Shown here: positions 8,084 through 16,266 of the stretch, piece after piece | Layout of the letters: every line of letters starts with the position of its first letter | Numbering within the stretch: position 1 is the first letter of the stretch | Origin: Slackia sp. ZJ119 | GTDB taxonomy: Bacteria; Actinomycetota; Coriobacteriia; Coriobacteriales; Eggerthellaceae | Length of the DNA stretch: 64,000 nt | NCBI RefSeq assembly: GCF_011039175.1 | Contig: NZ_JAAKEN010000009.1 | Location: forward strand, 59,312 to 123,311 | Direction: 5' to 3' | Notes under the pieces: generated by a model | What the model was told of the DNA's origin: nothing | What the model saw: only the letters and a program-made list of their open reading frames with translations | The model's database searches: none | Position numbers and translations under genes: made by a program

Positions 8084-8548
8084 TTGAGGATCGTTTCGAT
8101 ATCGGATGACTACTTCACCCAATACGGAGAAGGAGATCGTGAGTTTATGCTAAAACACGGTCGTCCCTGTATTGTGGTGCTGCGACTCAGCTTCAGAGGG
8201 AAGAAACGTGACTTTGCGGTGCCTTTTCGCTCCAACATCAGCCCCAATGTTCCAAAAGACCAGTACTTTGCATTGCCGCCTCGTCCAACTACGAGACCGA
8301 AGCATCGACACGGCATTCACTACATCAAGATGTTTCCCATTACGAAGCGCTATCAGATGAGATTCCGTACAGAGGGAAACGCTTACTATGAAACCATCCA
8401 GCGTATCCTCGACGAGAACACGAGGGAGATTGTCTCCGCTTGCCAGAACTATCTTGCCCGATACGAACAATTTGGGCGGTCGAAATATGCAGTGGACATT
8501 GACAGGATCATCGAGCTAATGGAGCAGGACGAGACTCCCAGTTGCTAA
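8084..8548 (+). CDS. ToxN/TenpN-like endoribonuclease toxin (candidate)
   Basis: I choose the TTG at 8084 because GAAGAGG lies 7 bases before it; an upstream TTG at 8066 lacks this. The 154-residue protein shows GRPCIVVLRLSFRG, then FAVPFRSNI and GIHYIKMFPI. This order (R-P-hydrophobic strand, F-A-x-P-x-R-S-N-I, then G-x-x-Y-x-K) is that of TenpN/ToxN/AbiQ-family RNases, which cut mRNA and their own antitoxin RNA. Length also fits. It lies inside the invertible hsdS segment behind an RNA leader with a terminator. Family assignment is from memory of motifs and should be tested by structure search. Confidence 0.5.
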   Translation: MRIVSISDDYFTQYGEGDREFMLKHGRPCIVVLRLSFRGKKRDFAVPFRSNISPNVPKDQYFALPPRPTTRPKHRHGIHYIKMFPITKRYQMRFRTEGNAYYETIQRILDENTREIVSACQNYLARYEQFGRSKYAVDIDRIIELMEQDETPSC

Positions 8549-8587
8549 AGGGAAGAGGGCATGCAGTTCCTTTTTGATCGCATAGAA

Positions 8588-9265
8588 TTACATGGCGAGT
8601 TGTTCCTCTGATATACCTGATACGTCGATTTCGCCCGACATGAGTTTAGGGAGTAAAACGTTGCGAAGGCTTGTTAGCTTTCCGTTTTCAGTATGAAGAC
8701 CAATCATGCAATCAATCAACGGTTTTGTTTCCTTGTTGAATGCATGAATCGCTTCTTTACTGGGTAGCGGAATGTCAATTCTTTTTAGATGAGTTGGCCC
8801 AAAATTGACCTGCGCGCTTCCTGTTGCCATATTGGTTAGATGCTCATAAAACTCTTGTGAGGTCAAATATCCGTAGACGTACGCATATGCATCAGGGTCA
8901 CGAAGCGGCCTAAACCGAATCACAGATGTATTCATGCACAATGGTAAGTTTTCTGGCCTTGCGATCGCGTATCTACCCAATGTGCCTGATGATGACATCA
9001 GAATATCTCCCGGCTCGACAAGAAAATGCTTGTATTTTCCGCCGGCCTCTTCTGTTGATATTTGGTTTGCATTGGATAGGTCAAAATCATGATTATTCTG
9101 AATGCAGCGAATGTTAATAAAGTTCACACCTTCACCATTCTGAACGTATTGCCAATTGCGAATACCCGGCCCTTCCTGGAAGAAGATTACATCAGTTAAT
9201 GGAACATATTTGCATTCAACTTTGGCGATGAATTGTTGATATAACGAAGCAAAAAGCTCTCCCAA
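8588..9265 (-). CDS. hsdS: type I specificity subunit, C-terminal half (silent, inverted)
   Basis: Read on the minus strand, the 225-residue frame begins within the inverted repeat (NDYL-GELFASLYQQF) and encodes a second target-recognition domain (TDVIFFQEGPGIRNWQYV... GSAQVNFGPTHLKRIDIPLP) and the closing HsdS spacer LLPKLMSGEIDVS. It has no ribosome site or proper start, as expected for a silent cassette. After inversion between 7858-7872 and 9262-9276 it would continue the 7338 gene in frame to make about 405 residues. Confidence 0.85.
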   Translation of the reverse strand: MGELFASLYQQFIAKVECKYVPLTDVIFFQEGPGIRNWQYVQNGEGVNFINIRCIQNNHDFDLSNANQISTEEAGGKYKHFLVEPGDILMSSSGTLGRYAIARPENLPLCMNTSVIRFRPLRDPDAYAYVYGYLTSQEFYEHLTNMATGSAQVNFGPTHLKRIDIPLPSKEAIHAFNKETKPLIDCMIGLHTENGKLTSLRNVLLPKLMSGEIDVSGISEEQLAM

Positions 9266-9276
9266 ATAATCATTTG
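9262..9276 (-). repeat. hsdS inversion repeat, right
   Basis: CCAAATAATCATTTG is the exact reverse complement of 7858-7872. Beyond it on the minus strand, about 20 codons in frame (SFELGSLSLRANDYL) remain open upstream to a TAG, probably a remnant of another hsdS spacer. Confidence 0.85.
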
Positions 9277-9378
9277 CGCGCAGACTCAGGCTACCGAGTT
9301 CGAAAGATTGCCCTGTACAATACGCGTGGAGCTACCGGCCAAATTGATATATGAAACGTGGTGTATGGCGTGAAGATC

Positions 9379-10164
9379 ATGAATGCGCTAAACATAGAGA
9401 AAAACCAGCTCGATTACTTCCGCACGGGGTTCGAGCACGCACGCTGCATGCTTATCCCCAATGATGAGCTCACCGCCAACGTCATCGAGGCGGTAGTCGA
9501 TGCGGCAGGATGGACGGACTGCTCGGGCAAAGACGTGCCTCCGCCAGATTTTGTCTGCATGCCTAAAGGTATCATGCTTGAGGCCATGCGCGTTGACGAC
9601 CACGAGCGACCTGGGGATAGAAAGGGCTTCGTCAATCCCGTTAGAGCTCGGGAAAGCGAGATTATCAAGGAGTATGAATCGGAATTCAGCGAGTTGCTGG
9701 CATCGGCGGCAGAAGGCGCAACGTTAACGGTCACGGGAAAGACCGACTTGCCTACGGTTGAGGACCACAACTACGAGTTCTACCTTTCCGCTTTCAAGCG
9801 CATCATCGAAAAACATGCGGCACATGCGAGCGACTACCGCGGCAATCATCCGGGGTTGGAGCTCGTGTTCTATGTGTTTGACGAGTCGACTTTCTACCTA
9901 GAAGCCAGTGAGCATCATGGTACGAATCCGAGAAAGGGAGAATCGGTTCGAGGACGTCCGCACTATTGGTTTGCAGACGCTGCTTTCCTAGACGTCATCG
10001 GGCGCTCGGGGGCCGATTACTTCATCTGGTATACGCCGTTCAAGCAGCCGCAGCTCTTTGCGAGTGAGCTTATGCTGCCCGATACGGTCGTCTATGACTT
10101 GATCCGGTTTGACCCTGAACGGATTACCTATGACGCAACGCACATGATCAGCGCCGAAGAGTAG
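9379..10164 (+). CDS. hypothetical protein (261 aa) at the restriction locus edge
   Basis: The frame is open from a GTG at 9358, and I prefer the ATG at 9379, though neither has a clear ribosome site. The protein is soluble and acidic with no signal peptide or membrane segment. It contains no motif I recognise. Aromatic blocks (GNHPGLELVFYVFDES, then ADYFIWYTPFKQPQLF) suggest a folded alpha/beta enzyme-like domain. It lies directly beyond the invertible hsdS cassette and before the prophage, so it may be a further defence or restriction-associated gene. No function can be given. Confidence 0.6.
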   Translation: MNALNIEKNQLDYFRTGFEHARCMLIPNDELTANVIEAVVDAAGWTDCSGKDVPPPDFVCMPKGIMLEAMRVDDHERPGDRKGFVNPVRARESEIIKEYESEFSELLASAAEGATLTVTGKTDLPTVEDHNYEFYLSAFKRIIEKHAAHASDYRGNHPGLELVFYVFDESTFYLEASEHHGTNPRKGESVRGRPHYWFADAAFLDVIGRSGADYFIWYTPFKQPQLFASELMLPDTVVYDLIRFDPERITYDATHMISAEE

Positions 10165-10193
10165 ATACCCCACTTTGTGACGTCCTGAGACGA

Positions 10194-10227
10194 TGCCCGC
10201 ATCAGCAATGGTGCGGGCTTCTTGCGT
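10194..10227 (+). terminator. hairpin after 9379 gene
   Basis: GCCCGCA and TGCGGGC pair around a loop of about 10 bases, followed by a short T-rich stretch (TTCTTGCGTTT). It is a weak intrinsic terminator between the hypothetical gene and the prophage scaffold gene. Just upstream at 10171 is ACTTTGTGACG, a word that recurs at other module edges. Confidence 0.5.
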
Positions 10228-10256
10228 TTGCCCGCCTGAGACGAAAGGCTGGGCAA

Positions 10257-10799
10257 ATGGCAGGTGATAACCATGGCGCAGAGACGACGCAAGAGCAGGA
10301 AGCCGCGCAGGAGCTCGGGGGCGAGCAGACGGCGCAAGAGCAGCAGGAAGTGACCGCCGCAGGCGGCATCGACTACGAGAAGCAGATAGCCGAACGCGAC
10401 GAGAAGATCGCGTCCCTTGAGGCGCAGGTGGCAGAGGCCGCCAAGAACGCCGAGACTGCCGAGCAGCTGCGTGGCGAGATCGCGTCTCTCAAGCAGCAGT
10501 CCGCCGACGAGCGCGTGGACTTCTCGCTGCAGCTCGCGGGATGCCGCAACGTGAAGGCGGCGCGTGCCGTTCTTCCCGACTACGAGGACGACATCGACAA
10601 GCTCAAGGCCGGCGAGCCCTGGCTGTTCGAGGACTCCGGCAAGCATTTCAAGGGCGGCGCTGGCGGAGCGGGTGCGACCGGTGCGACCGGGCTTCCCAAC
10701 GCGGGCGCCGCAACTGATGCGGGCAAGACGATGAGGCGCTGGCGCGAGATCGCGGGGCTTGCCGACGACGTTTCCGACAACGCAAAGAAGGAGGGCTAG
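10257..10799 (+). CDS. phage scaffolding protein
   Basis: This 180-residue protein is highly charged, rich in Glu, Gln and Ala, with a predicted coiled coil at about residues 40-90 (YEKQIAERDEKIASLEAQVA) and a Gly/Ala-rich hinge before a short basic C-terminal helix. This composition, and its position 3 bases before the major capsid gene, are those of the Gp20/DUF4355-type scaffolds of siphoviruses, which help build the procapsid and are then lost. Assignment rests on shape and context rather than on conserved residues. Confidence 0.75.
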   Translation: MAGDNHGAETTQEQEAAQELGGEQTAQEQQEVTAAGGIDYEKQIAERDEKIASLEAQVAEAAKNAETAEQLRGEIASLKQQSADERVDFSLQLAGCRNVKAARAVLPDYEDDIDKLKAGEPWLFEDSGKHFKGGAGGAGATGATGLPNAGAATDAGKTMRRWREIAGLADDVSDNAKKEG

Positions 10800-10802
10800 G
10801 CC

Positions 10803-11687
10803 ATGGCTGGAAACAGCATCGCGTTTACGCGCAACTACACGTCGGTGATCGACGAGGTGTACCAGCGCGCCTCCGTGTCCGGCTGCCTGAACAGCGGGCG
10901 GCGCATGGTGCGCGCGGGGCACAACGCCAAGGAGATCATGGTCCCCAAGATATCCGTGACGGGCCTGGGCGACTACACCCGCAACGTGGGGTACAAGACC
11001 GGCGCGATCACGTATGAATATGAAACTAAGACTTTCAATTACGACCGGGGAATCAGGCTGTTCGCCGACGTGATGGACGTTGAGGAGGCGGGCGTCAACG
11101 ACTGCTTCGTGGAGGCGGGAGCCGAGCTGCAGCGCACGCAGGTGGCACCCGAGGCCGACGCGTTCACCTTCGCGCAGATCGCCGGACACACGGGCGTGAC
11201 CGTGGACGAGGCGGACTTTGCCACCGCTGAGGCCGTAGACGTGCTGGCCGAGCTGCGCGAGGTTACCTCGGCCATGGACGAGGCGCAGGTTACGACGGGG
11301 AGCCGCTACCTGTTCATCACGCCGACCTTGAAGGGCGTGCTCGATGACTACTCCTACGCCAACCCCGCACGCTCAAACCGCGTGCTGGAGCGCTTCGCGC
11401 GGATGGTGGAGGTGCCGCAGGTGCGCTTCTACACGGCGATCGACCTGAAGTCCGGCGACACCGAGTTCGGCTACGCCAAGGCGACCGCCGGCAAGGCGAT
11501 CAACTTCATGGTGGTCGAGAAGTCGGCCGTGATCAAGTTCGACAAGCACGTGGCGTCGCGCGTGTTCTCGCCCGACGAGCTGGAGAGCTTGGACAGCTAC
11601 ATGATGAAGTACCGCAAGTACGGCATCGTGGAGCTTCTGGACAACAAGCTCGACGGCGTGCACGTGTCGGCGGCTCCGGGCGCGTAG
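10803..11687 (+). CDS. phage major capsid protein
   Basis: This 294-residue protein has the pattern of small HK97-fold capsid proteins that lack a maturation protease domain: an N-terminal helix, then MVPKISVTGLGDYTRNVGY, an E-loop-like stretch with FNYDRGIRLFADVMDVEE, and a C-terminal P-domain-like end (MMKYRKYGIVELLDNKLDGV). It directly follows the scaffold gene and precedes head-tail connector genes. The gene appears complete. Confidence 0.85.
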   Translation: MAGNSIAFTRNYTSVIDEVYQRASVSGCLNSGRRMVRAGHNAKEIMVPKISVTGLGDYTRNVGYKTGAITYEYETKTFNYDRGIRLFADVMDVEEAGVNDCFVEAGAELQRTQVAPEADAFTFAQIAGHTGVTVDEADFATAEAVDVLAELREVTSAMDEAQVTTGSRYLFITPTLKGVLDDYSYANPARSNRVLERFARMVEVPQVRFYTAIDLKSGDTEFGYAKATAGKAINFMVVEKSAVIKFDKHVASRVFSPDELESLDSYMMKYRKYGIVELLDNKLDGVHVSAAPGA

Positions 11688-11689
11688 CC

Positions 11690-12028
11690 GTGGCGTCGAC
11701 CGTGACATACGGGTTCTACCGGGACTCCTTCGGGGGAAGCCTTTCCGAGGCGGCCTTCGGGGAGTCCCTCCCGCTTGCCGAGGCGCACGTGAGGTGGCTG
11801 TGCGCCGTGAAGGGCGCGGACGCAGAGAGCGAGCCTTTCATGCGGGCGGTATGCGCGGCGGCGGATGCCTTCGCCGAGTACGGCGCGGGCGAGGTGGGCG
11901 GATACGCCATCGGCGAGTTCAGCGTGAAGAACTACGCATCCCAGCAGACGACCGGCGAGGAGCTGGCGACGGCCGCGGCGCTGCGCGAGCTGGGCATTTC
12001 CGGCATGGCGTTTACGGGGGTGTGTTGA
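11690..12028 (+). CDS. phage head-tail connector-like protein
   Basis: A GTG start 2 bases after the capsid gene gives 112 residues with several short helices (AAFGESLPLAEAHVRWLCAV, FMRAVCAAADAFAEYG), as in the small alpha-helical adaptor (gp6/gp15-type) proteins that sit below the portal. Its stop overlaps the next ATG. Evidence is mainly gene order and size, since sequence motifs in this family are weak. Confidence 0.6.
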   Translation: MASTVTYGFYRDSFGGSLSEAAFGESLPLAEAHVRWLCAVKGADAESEPFMRAVCAAADAFAEYGAGEVGGYAIGEFSVKNYASQQTTGEELATAAALRELGISGMAFTGVC

Positions 12029-12354
12029 TGAGGTCGATACGCCCCATTCCCCGCTCTGCCCTGCCCGACGTGATGAGCGTGCGGGTGCCGCTTGCAGACG
12101 GCACCTTCGAAGAGCCCGTGCTTATCTGCAACGTGCGCTTCGAGCGGGTGCAGAGGGTGTCGGGCGACGACCACCGATCGGCCGACGCAGGGGCGGGCAC
12201 GGTGTTCGTGGACGCCGTGAACTCAATCGGCGCGTTCGACGTGCCGGCGGGCTCGCGCGTGGCCGTGGGCGGGCGCTCGATGATGGTGGACGAGAGCCAC
12301 GCGTGCTGCGACCTCTTTGGCCGCGTGCACCACTGGGAGCTGAAGGTGAGGTGA
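12028..12354 (+). CDS. phage minor capsid / head completion protein
   Basis: The ATG overlaps the stop of the previous gene. The 108-residue, beta-rich protein (MSVRVPLADGTFEEPVLICNVR... FVDAVNSIGAFDVPAGSRV) resembles the 'putative minor capsid protein' or head-closure proteins that follow the connector in phages of Gram-positive hosts. They seal the head and receive the tail. Assignment is by position, size and weak similarity in the VFVDA and PAGSRV blocks. Confidence 0.6.
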   Translation: MRSIRPIPRSALPDVMSVRVPLADGTFEEPVLICNVRFERVQRVSGDDHRSADAGAGTVFVDAVNSIGAFDVPAGSRVAVGGRSMMVDESHACCDLFGRVHHWELKVR

Positions 12355-12746
12355 TCTGTTTGCAGCTGTCTTTTCTGATTGTGAAGGCCCTGATGGCGGG
12401 CGACTTCGCAAGCTGCTTCGCAAGCGTTCCGTCGGCGGACATTGAGCCCGAGCCCATCGTCGTGCGCGAGGGGAAGTTCGAGCGAGCGGCGCGGATGGAG
12501 GCCGAGGAGCGCGGGACCGTTGCGGTTTCCGTGCTTGTTGTGCGCGAGGTGGAGGCTTCGGCCGAGGCTTGTGCGCAGGCGTGTGAGAGGTGGATCCGCA
12601 CCTACGGCTGGGAGCCGGTGGCGGAGAACGGCAGCTGGCGCATCGTGGGGATGGACACCACGGCGCCGGCCTTCAAGGAGACAGACGGGTCCGGGCGGCA
12701 CGTCTGGGCCTTCGACGTGATCTTGACGGTGGTGAGGTCGATATGA
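12351..12746 (+). CDS. phage minor capsid / tail terminator-like protein
   Basis: A GTG at 12351 overlaps the previous stop and gives 131 residues. The alpha/beta pattern (FERAARMEAEERGTVAVSVL, then GSWRIVGMDTTAPAFKETDG, ending HVWAFDVILTVVRS) fits tail-completion proteins that cap the tail tube. In an intact phage the major tail and tape-measure genes should follow; here they do not. Confidence 0.6.
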   Translation: MICLQLSFLIVKALMAGDFASCFASVPSADIEPEPIVVREGKFERAARMEAEERGTVAVSVLVVREVEASAEACAQACERWIRTYGWEPVAENGSWRIVGMDTTAPAFKETDGSGRHVWAFDVILTVVRSI

Positions 12747-12892
12747 GGGACAAGGACAGACGAGTGAACGCCTCCGGGCAGCGGGCCGAGGCTGCGGCGA
12801 GGCGGGCGCGGCCCTACCCGCGCGACGATCGCGCGGCGCGTGAGTCGCAGCGTCGGGCATCGGCGTATGGACGGGCGCGTGGTAACGCATGA
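12743..12892 (+). CDS. small basic phage-region protein (49 aa)
   Basis: An ATG overlapping the previous stop and a TGA overlapping the next ATG delimit 49 residues that are very rich in Arg and Ala. It sits exactly where the major tail and tape-measure genes should be. It may be the leftover of a deleted gene or a small DNA-binding protein. Coupling on both sides argues that it is translated. Confidence 0.5.
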   Translation: MRDKDRRVNASGQRAEAAARRARPYPRDDRAARESQRRASAYGRARGNA

Positions 12893-13608
12893 GGTCGATC
12901 GTCTACGCGGGCAACGACTTCTCCGAGATCTGTAGCGCCGAGGTGGTCGGGCGCTCTGCCAACCCCATCGTTGCAGAGGCGATGGCGGTGCCGGGGCGTG
13001 CGGGTGCCTTGCTTGTCTCCGGCTACGTCCCGCCCGTGGACGTGCAGGTGCGGCTGTTCATGGACGCGGGGTACAACCCGGGTTTTACCGGCATGGCGCG
13101 GATGCGCGGCACGCTGCGTCGGTGGCTTATCTGTCCCGGCGGCGGGAGCCTGGTGCTTCCCGACGACCCGGAGGTCGAGTACCGCGACGCGGTCCTGGTG
13201 GGCGCGTCCGGCTGGTCGAACCTCTTCGAGGCCGGCGAGTGCACGCTGACCTTCACGCTGTTCGACCCTATCGGCTGGGGTGCGGGGCGCGTTGAGCGCA
13301 CGGAGCGCTTTGCGGTGGGCGGCAACTGGCCGACGCTGCCTGAGTTCCGAGTGGTGGCGGCTGCGGGGAGCTGCCTGCAGGTGTCGCTTCCCTCCTCCGG
13401 CAAGGGAATCCGCGTGGAGCACGACTTTGCGGGCGGCGAGGCCGTGGTGATCGATTGCGCCGACGAGGCCGTGGAGATCGATGGGACCGACGCCCGTGCC
13501 TGCGTGGCGCTGGCGAGCGACTTCTTTGAGCTGGAGCCGGGTGAGGCGGCCCTTGCGACCGCGGGCTGCATCTCCGTGGAGACGCGCTTTGCCGAGAGGT
13601 GGGCCTAG
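12889..13608 (+). CDS. phage distal tail protein (Dit-like)
   Basis: This 239-residue protein opens with a strand-rich domain and has the family blocks VPGRAGALLVSGYVPPVDVQ and RRWLICPGGGSLVLPDDPE. Dit rings form the hub at the tail tip of siphophages and connect tube to baseplate. It precedes the tail-associated endopeptidase gene, the normal order. It appears intact. Confidence 0.75.
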   Translation: MRSIVYAGNDFSEICSAEVVGRSANPIVAEAMAVPGRAGALLVSGYVPPVDVQVRLFMDAGYNPGFTGMARMRGTLRRWLICPGGGSLVLPDDPEVEYRDAVLVGASGWSNLFEAGECTLTFTLFDPIGWGAGRVERTERFAVGGNWPTLPEFRVVAAAGSCLQVSLPSSGKGIRVEHDFAGGEAVVIDCADEAVEIDGTDARACVALASDFFELEPGEAALATAGCISVETRFAERWA

Positions 13609-13609
13609 C

Positions 13610-14830
13610 ATGGCGGGCGCGGTGCCGGCGCTCTGGTGGTTCGACCGCTGGGACGAGCGGATAGGGCTTCTGCGCGTTGTGGGCGAGCTTGTGCACACAG
13701 AAGAGCTGAACGGCGAGGACACGCTGGAGTTCTCGAGCTACGAGGTGCCCGCCAAGGGCGATAGGCTGCTGTGGCTGGACGGCGGCACCTGGCGCGAGCA
13801 CGTGGTGGTGAGGACCGACGAGCCGATGGCGGGGCCCTGTTCCGTGTATGCCGAGTCGTCGCTGTGCGAGCTTCTGGACGACTTCGTCGAGGAGGCGCAG
13901 CTTGTCTCGCGCACGGCGGCGCAGGCGCTGGCCGCGGTGCTGGCGCCCACGCGCTGGGGTGTGGCGCACTGCGCGGACCTCGGCACCGCCGGGTGCCTTG
14001 TCTACCACAGAAACGCGCTTTGGGCGTTGCGGCGCGTGGCCGAGGTGTGGAACGGCGAGGTGGAGCCCGTCATCGCCGTTGCGGATGGTCGCGTTTCTTC
14101 GAGGTCCATACGGCTCGACGAGCGGCGCGGGGCGTGGCGGGGCGTGCGCCTCACCTACGGCAAGAACATGGCCGAGTGCACGCGCACGGTGCTCGAGCAG
14201 GACGTCTACACCGCCCTCTACGGCTTCGGGGCGGGACTTCCCTACACCGATGACCAGGGAAACTACAAGGCCGGATACCGCCGCAAGCTGACCTTCGGCG
14301 AGGTGAACGGAGGCGTGAACTACGTGGCCGACGAGGACGCCCGCGAGGCGTGGGGGCGCTGGAACGCGGACCGCACGGCCAAGGTGCACAGCTTCGGGCA
14401 GGTGACGTTCTCGGACGTGACCGAGCCCGCGCGGCTGCTTGCGCTGACGCGTAAGGCGCTTGTGGAGGCGACGCAGCCCAAGGTGAGCTACGAGGTGGAC
14501 GTGGCGGCGCTTTCCGGCGGAGACGCGGAGCTGGGCGACACCGTGGCCGTCATCGACACGTCGCGCGACCCGGAGTGGCGGCTGACCGCGCGGGTGGTGC
14601 GGCGCGTGCGCACCTTCGGCGAGTCGGTTGCGGCGCGCGTGACCATCGGGTGTGTGGAGCCCGCGGACTACGCGAGGGCGAGCGCGCTTGTGGCCGACGT
14701 TTCCGCGCTGCGCGACGACGTGGCGGGCATCGACGGCAACCTCTCGACCGCCGCATCCGTGACCGTGGTGGAGAGCGCCGTGACCACCGCGATAGACGAC
14801 CTGGACGAGCTCTCGGAGATGAGCTTCTAG
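13610..14830 (+). CDS. prophage tail endopeptidase / tail-associated protein (Tal-like)
   Basis: The ATG at 13610 follows the Dit stop by one base; an upstream open frame is only a shadow. The 406-residue protein starts WWFDRWDERIGLLRVVGELV and has the fold order of the Gp44-like tail hub (ELCELLDDFV, then a middle segment CTRTVLEQDVYTALYGFG, then GDAELGDTVAVIDTS near residue 305). A helical C-terminus replaces the lytic domain found in long Tal proteins, so it may only anchor fibres. Confidence 0.7.
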   Translation: MAGAVPALWWFDRWDERIGLLRVVGELVHTEELNGEDTLEFSSYEVPAKGDRLLWLDGGTWREHVVVRTDEPMAGPCSVYAESSLCELLDDFVEEAQLVSRTAAQALAAVLAPTRWGVAHCADLGTAGCLVYHRNALWALRRVAEVWNGEVEPVIAVADGRVSSRSIRLDERRGAWRGVRLTYGKNMAECTRTVLEQDVYTALYGFGAGLPYTDDQGNYKAGYRRKLTFGEVNGGVNYVADEDAREAWGRWNADRTAKVHSFGQVTFSDVTEPARLLALTRKALVEATQPKVSYEVDVAALSGGDAELGDTVAVIDTSRDPEWRLTARVVRRVRTFGESVAARVTIGCVEPADYARASALVADVSALRDDVAGIDGNLSTAASVTVVESAVTTAIDDLDELSEMSF

Positions 14831-14864
14831 CCGCGGCGCATCGGTTGTGACGCGCCCCTAGCAT

Positions 14865-14885
14865 CTTCCGTAAAGCAAACGGAAG
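14865..14885 (+). promoter_or_regulatory. hairpin beside ribosome site of collagen-like gene
   Basis: CTTCCGT and ACGGAAG form a 7-bp stem with loop AAAGCAA, and the GAGGGG ribosome site begins directly after it. It may tune translation of the 14896 gene. It is not followed by T residues, so it is not a terminator. Confidence 0.35.
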
Positions 14886-14895
14886 GAGGGGCGGC

Positions 14896-16263
14896 ATGCT
14901 CGACGGGTACGGCATTCACACGCTTATCTGGGACTCGGCGGACGAGCGGCTGGGCGACTTCCTGGTCGCCTCGCCCGCTGACGCCACGGGGCGCGGGCTT
15001 GAGCTGCACGTGAGGCAGGGTGGCGCGGCGGCCGACCTGACAGGCGCGAACGTCTACTTTCTGTGGAGGCACAAGATGGCCGGCACGCGCGGGTGCGAGC
15101 CCATGGCCGCCATCGACGCGTCGGCAGGGCAGTTTGCCGTGCACTACCCCGCTGCCATGCAGGCGGTGGAGGGCGCGGTGGACGCGCAGTGCATGGTGAG
15201 CTGGGACGACAAGAGCATCAGTACGAGGGCGTTTACGATACGGGTGGAGCCCGTCATCGTCGGCGGGACCGAGAGCGAGGACGGGTTCACGCTGTTCGTG
15301 GACGCCATCAAGAAGTACGAGGGCGGAAGCGCGCTCGCACGCGACGCGGCGGACGCCGCCAACGAGGCGGCCGAGGCCGCGAGCGCGGCGGCCATGGCGA
15401 TACAGCAGGCGGCCGAGCGCGGGGACTTCGACGGGGCCGACGGAGCGGACGGTGCGGACGGAGCGGACGGCTTCAGCCCGACGGCTGCCGTCACGGCCAC
15501 CGAGGGCGGCTGCACCATCACGATAACCGACAGGAACGGCACGACCACGGCCGACGTGGCACGTGGCGTTAAGGGCGACAAGGGAGAGCCCGGCGACACC
15601 GGCCCCCAGGGCCCGAAGGGAGATACGGGTGAGCGGGGGCCGCAGGGCATACAGGGAGAGGCTGGCCCCCGAGGCCCAAAGGGCGATGTGGGTGACACTG
15701 GGGCTGCGGGGCCCAAGGGCGATAAAGGCGACACGGGTGCCGTCGGCGCGACCGGGCCGCAAGGCGCGATTGGGCCAGCCGGTGCCGACGGCACGCCCTG
15801 CACGCACAGCTGGAGCGGCTCGGTGCTGACGGTCACGAGCGCATCGGGCACGAGCTCGGCCGACCTTCGAGGGCCGCAGGGAATCCAGGGAATCCAGGGC
15901 GAGACAGGTCCTCAAGGAGAGACGGGTCCCCGAGGAGAGGCCGGCGCGGCGGGCGCGGCGGGGCCGCAGGGGCCGAAGGGCGACACCGGCAACGATGGCA
16001 CAGACGCAACGATCACCGGTGCGAGCGCCACCGTCGATGCTTCCACGGGTACGCCTTCCGTCAATGTTACGGTCGGCGGCACCGCGTCTGCAAGGACGTT
16101 CGCATTCGCCTTCCACAACCTCAAGGGCGACACCGGGGCCACAGGACCGGCAGGTCCGCAGGGTCCGGCCGGCGCGACGCCTGACCTGTCGGCCTACGCG
16201 ACCAAGCAGTACGTGGACGACGCCATCGCCGCTTTGGCGAACCTCGAGGAACAGGAGTTCTAA
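14896..16263 (+). CDS. collagen-like phage baseplate/receptor-binding protein
   Basis: The first ~150 residues resemble the N-terminal baseplate-attachment domain of BppU-type proteins ([17 protein letters not shown]...). Next come a helical Ala-rich stalk and three blocks of Gly-X-Y repeats ([20 protein letters not shown] type), separated by two short beta domains that contain TITDRNGTT and [17 protein letters not shown]. The end ([19 protein letters not shown]) is a trimerising helix. It should form a trimeric collagen-like fibre that touches the host surface. The DNA is repetitive and likely to vary by slippage. Confidence 0.8.
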   Translation: MLDGYGIHTLIWDSADERLGDFLVASPADATGRGLELHVRQGGAAADLTGANVYFLWRHKMAGTRGCEPMAAIDASAGQFAVHYPAAMQAVEGAVDAQCMVSWDDKSISTRAFTIRVEPVIVGGTESEDGFTLFVDAIKKYEGGSALARDAADAANEAAEAASAAAMAIQQAAERGDFDGADGADGADGADGFSPTAAVTATEGGCTITITDRNGTTTADVARGVKGDKGEPGDTGPQGPKGDTGERGPQGIQGEAGPRGPKGDVGDTGAAGPKGDKGDTGAVGATGPQGAIGPAGADGTPCTHSWSGSVLTVTSASGTSSADLRGPQGIQGIQGETGPQGETGPRGEAGAAGAAGPQGPKGDTGNDGTDATITGASATVDASTGTPSVNVTVGGTASARTFAFAFHNLKGDTGATGPAGPQGPAGATPDLSAYATKQYVDDAIAALANLEEQEF

Positions 16264-16266
16264 GCC

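Noticed and set aside
15420..16170. Repetitive GC-rich sequence that could suggest a CRISPR or satellite array
   Set aside because: The repeats are in-frame Gly-X-Y codons of a collagen-like protein, without unique spacers of constant length.
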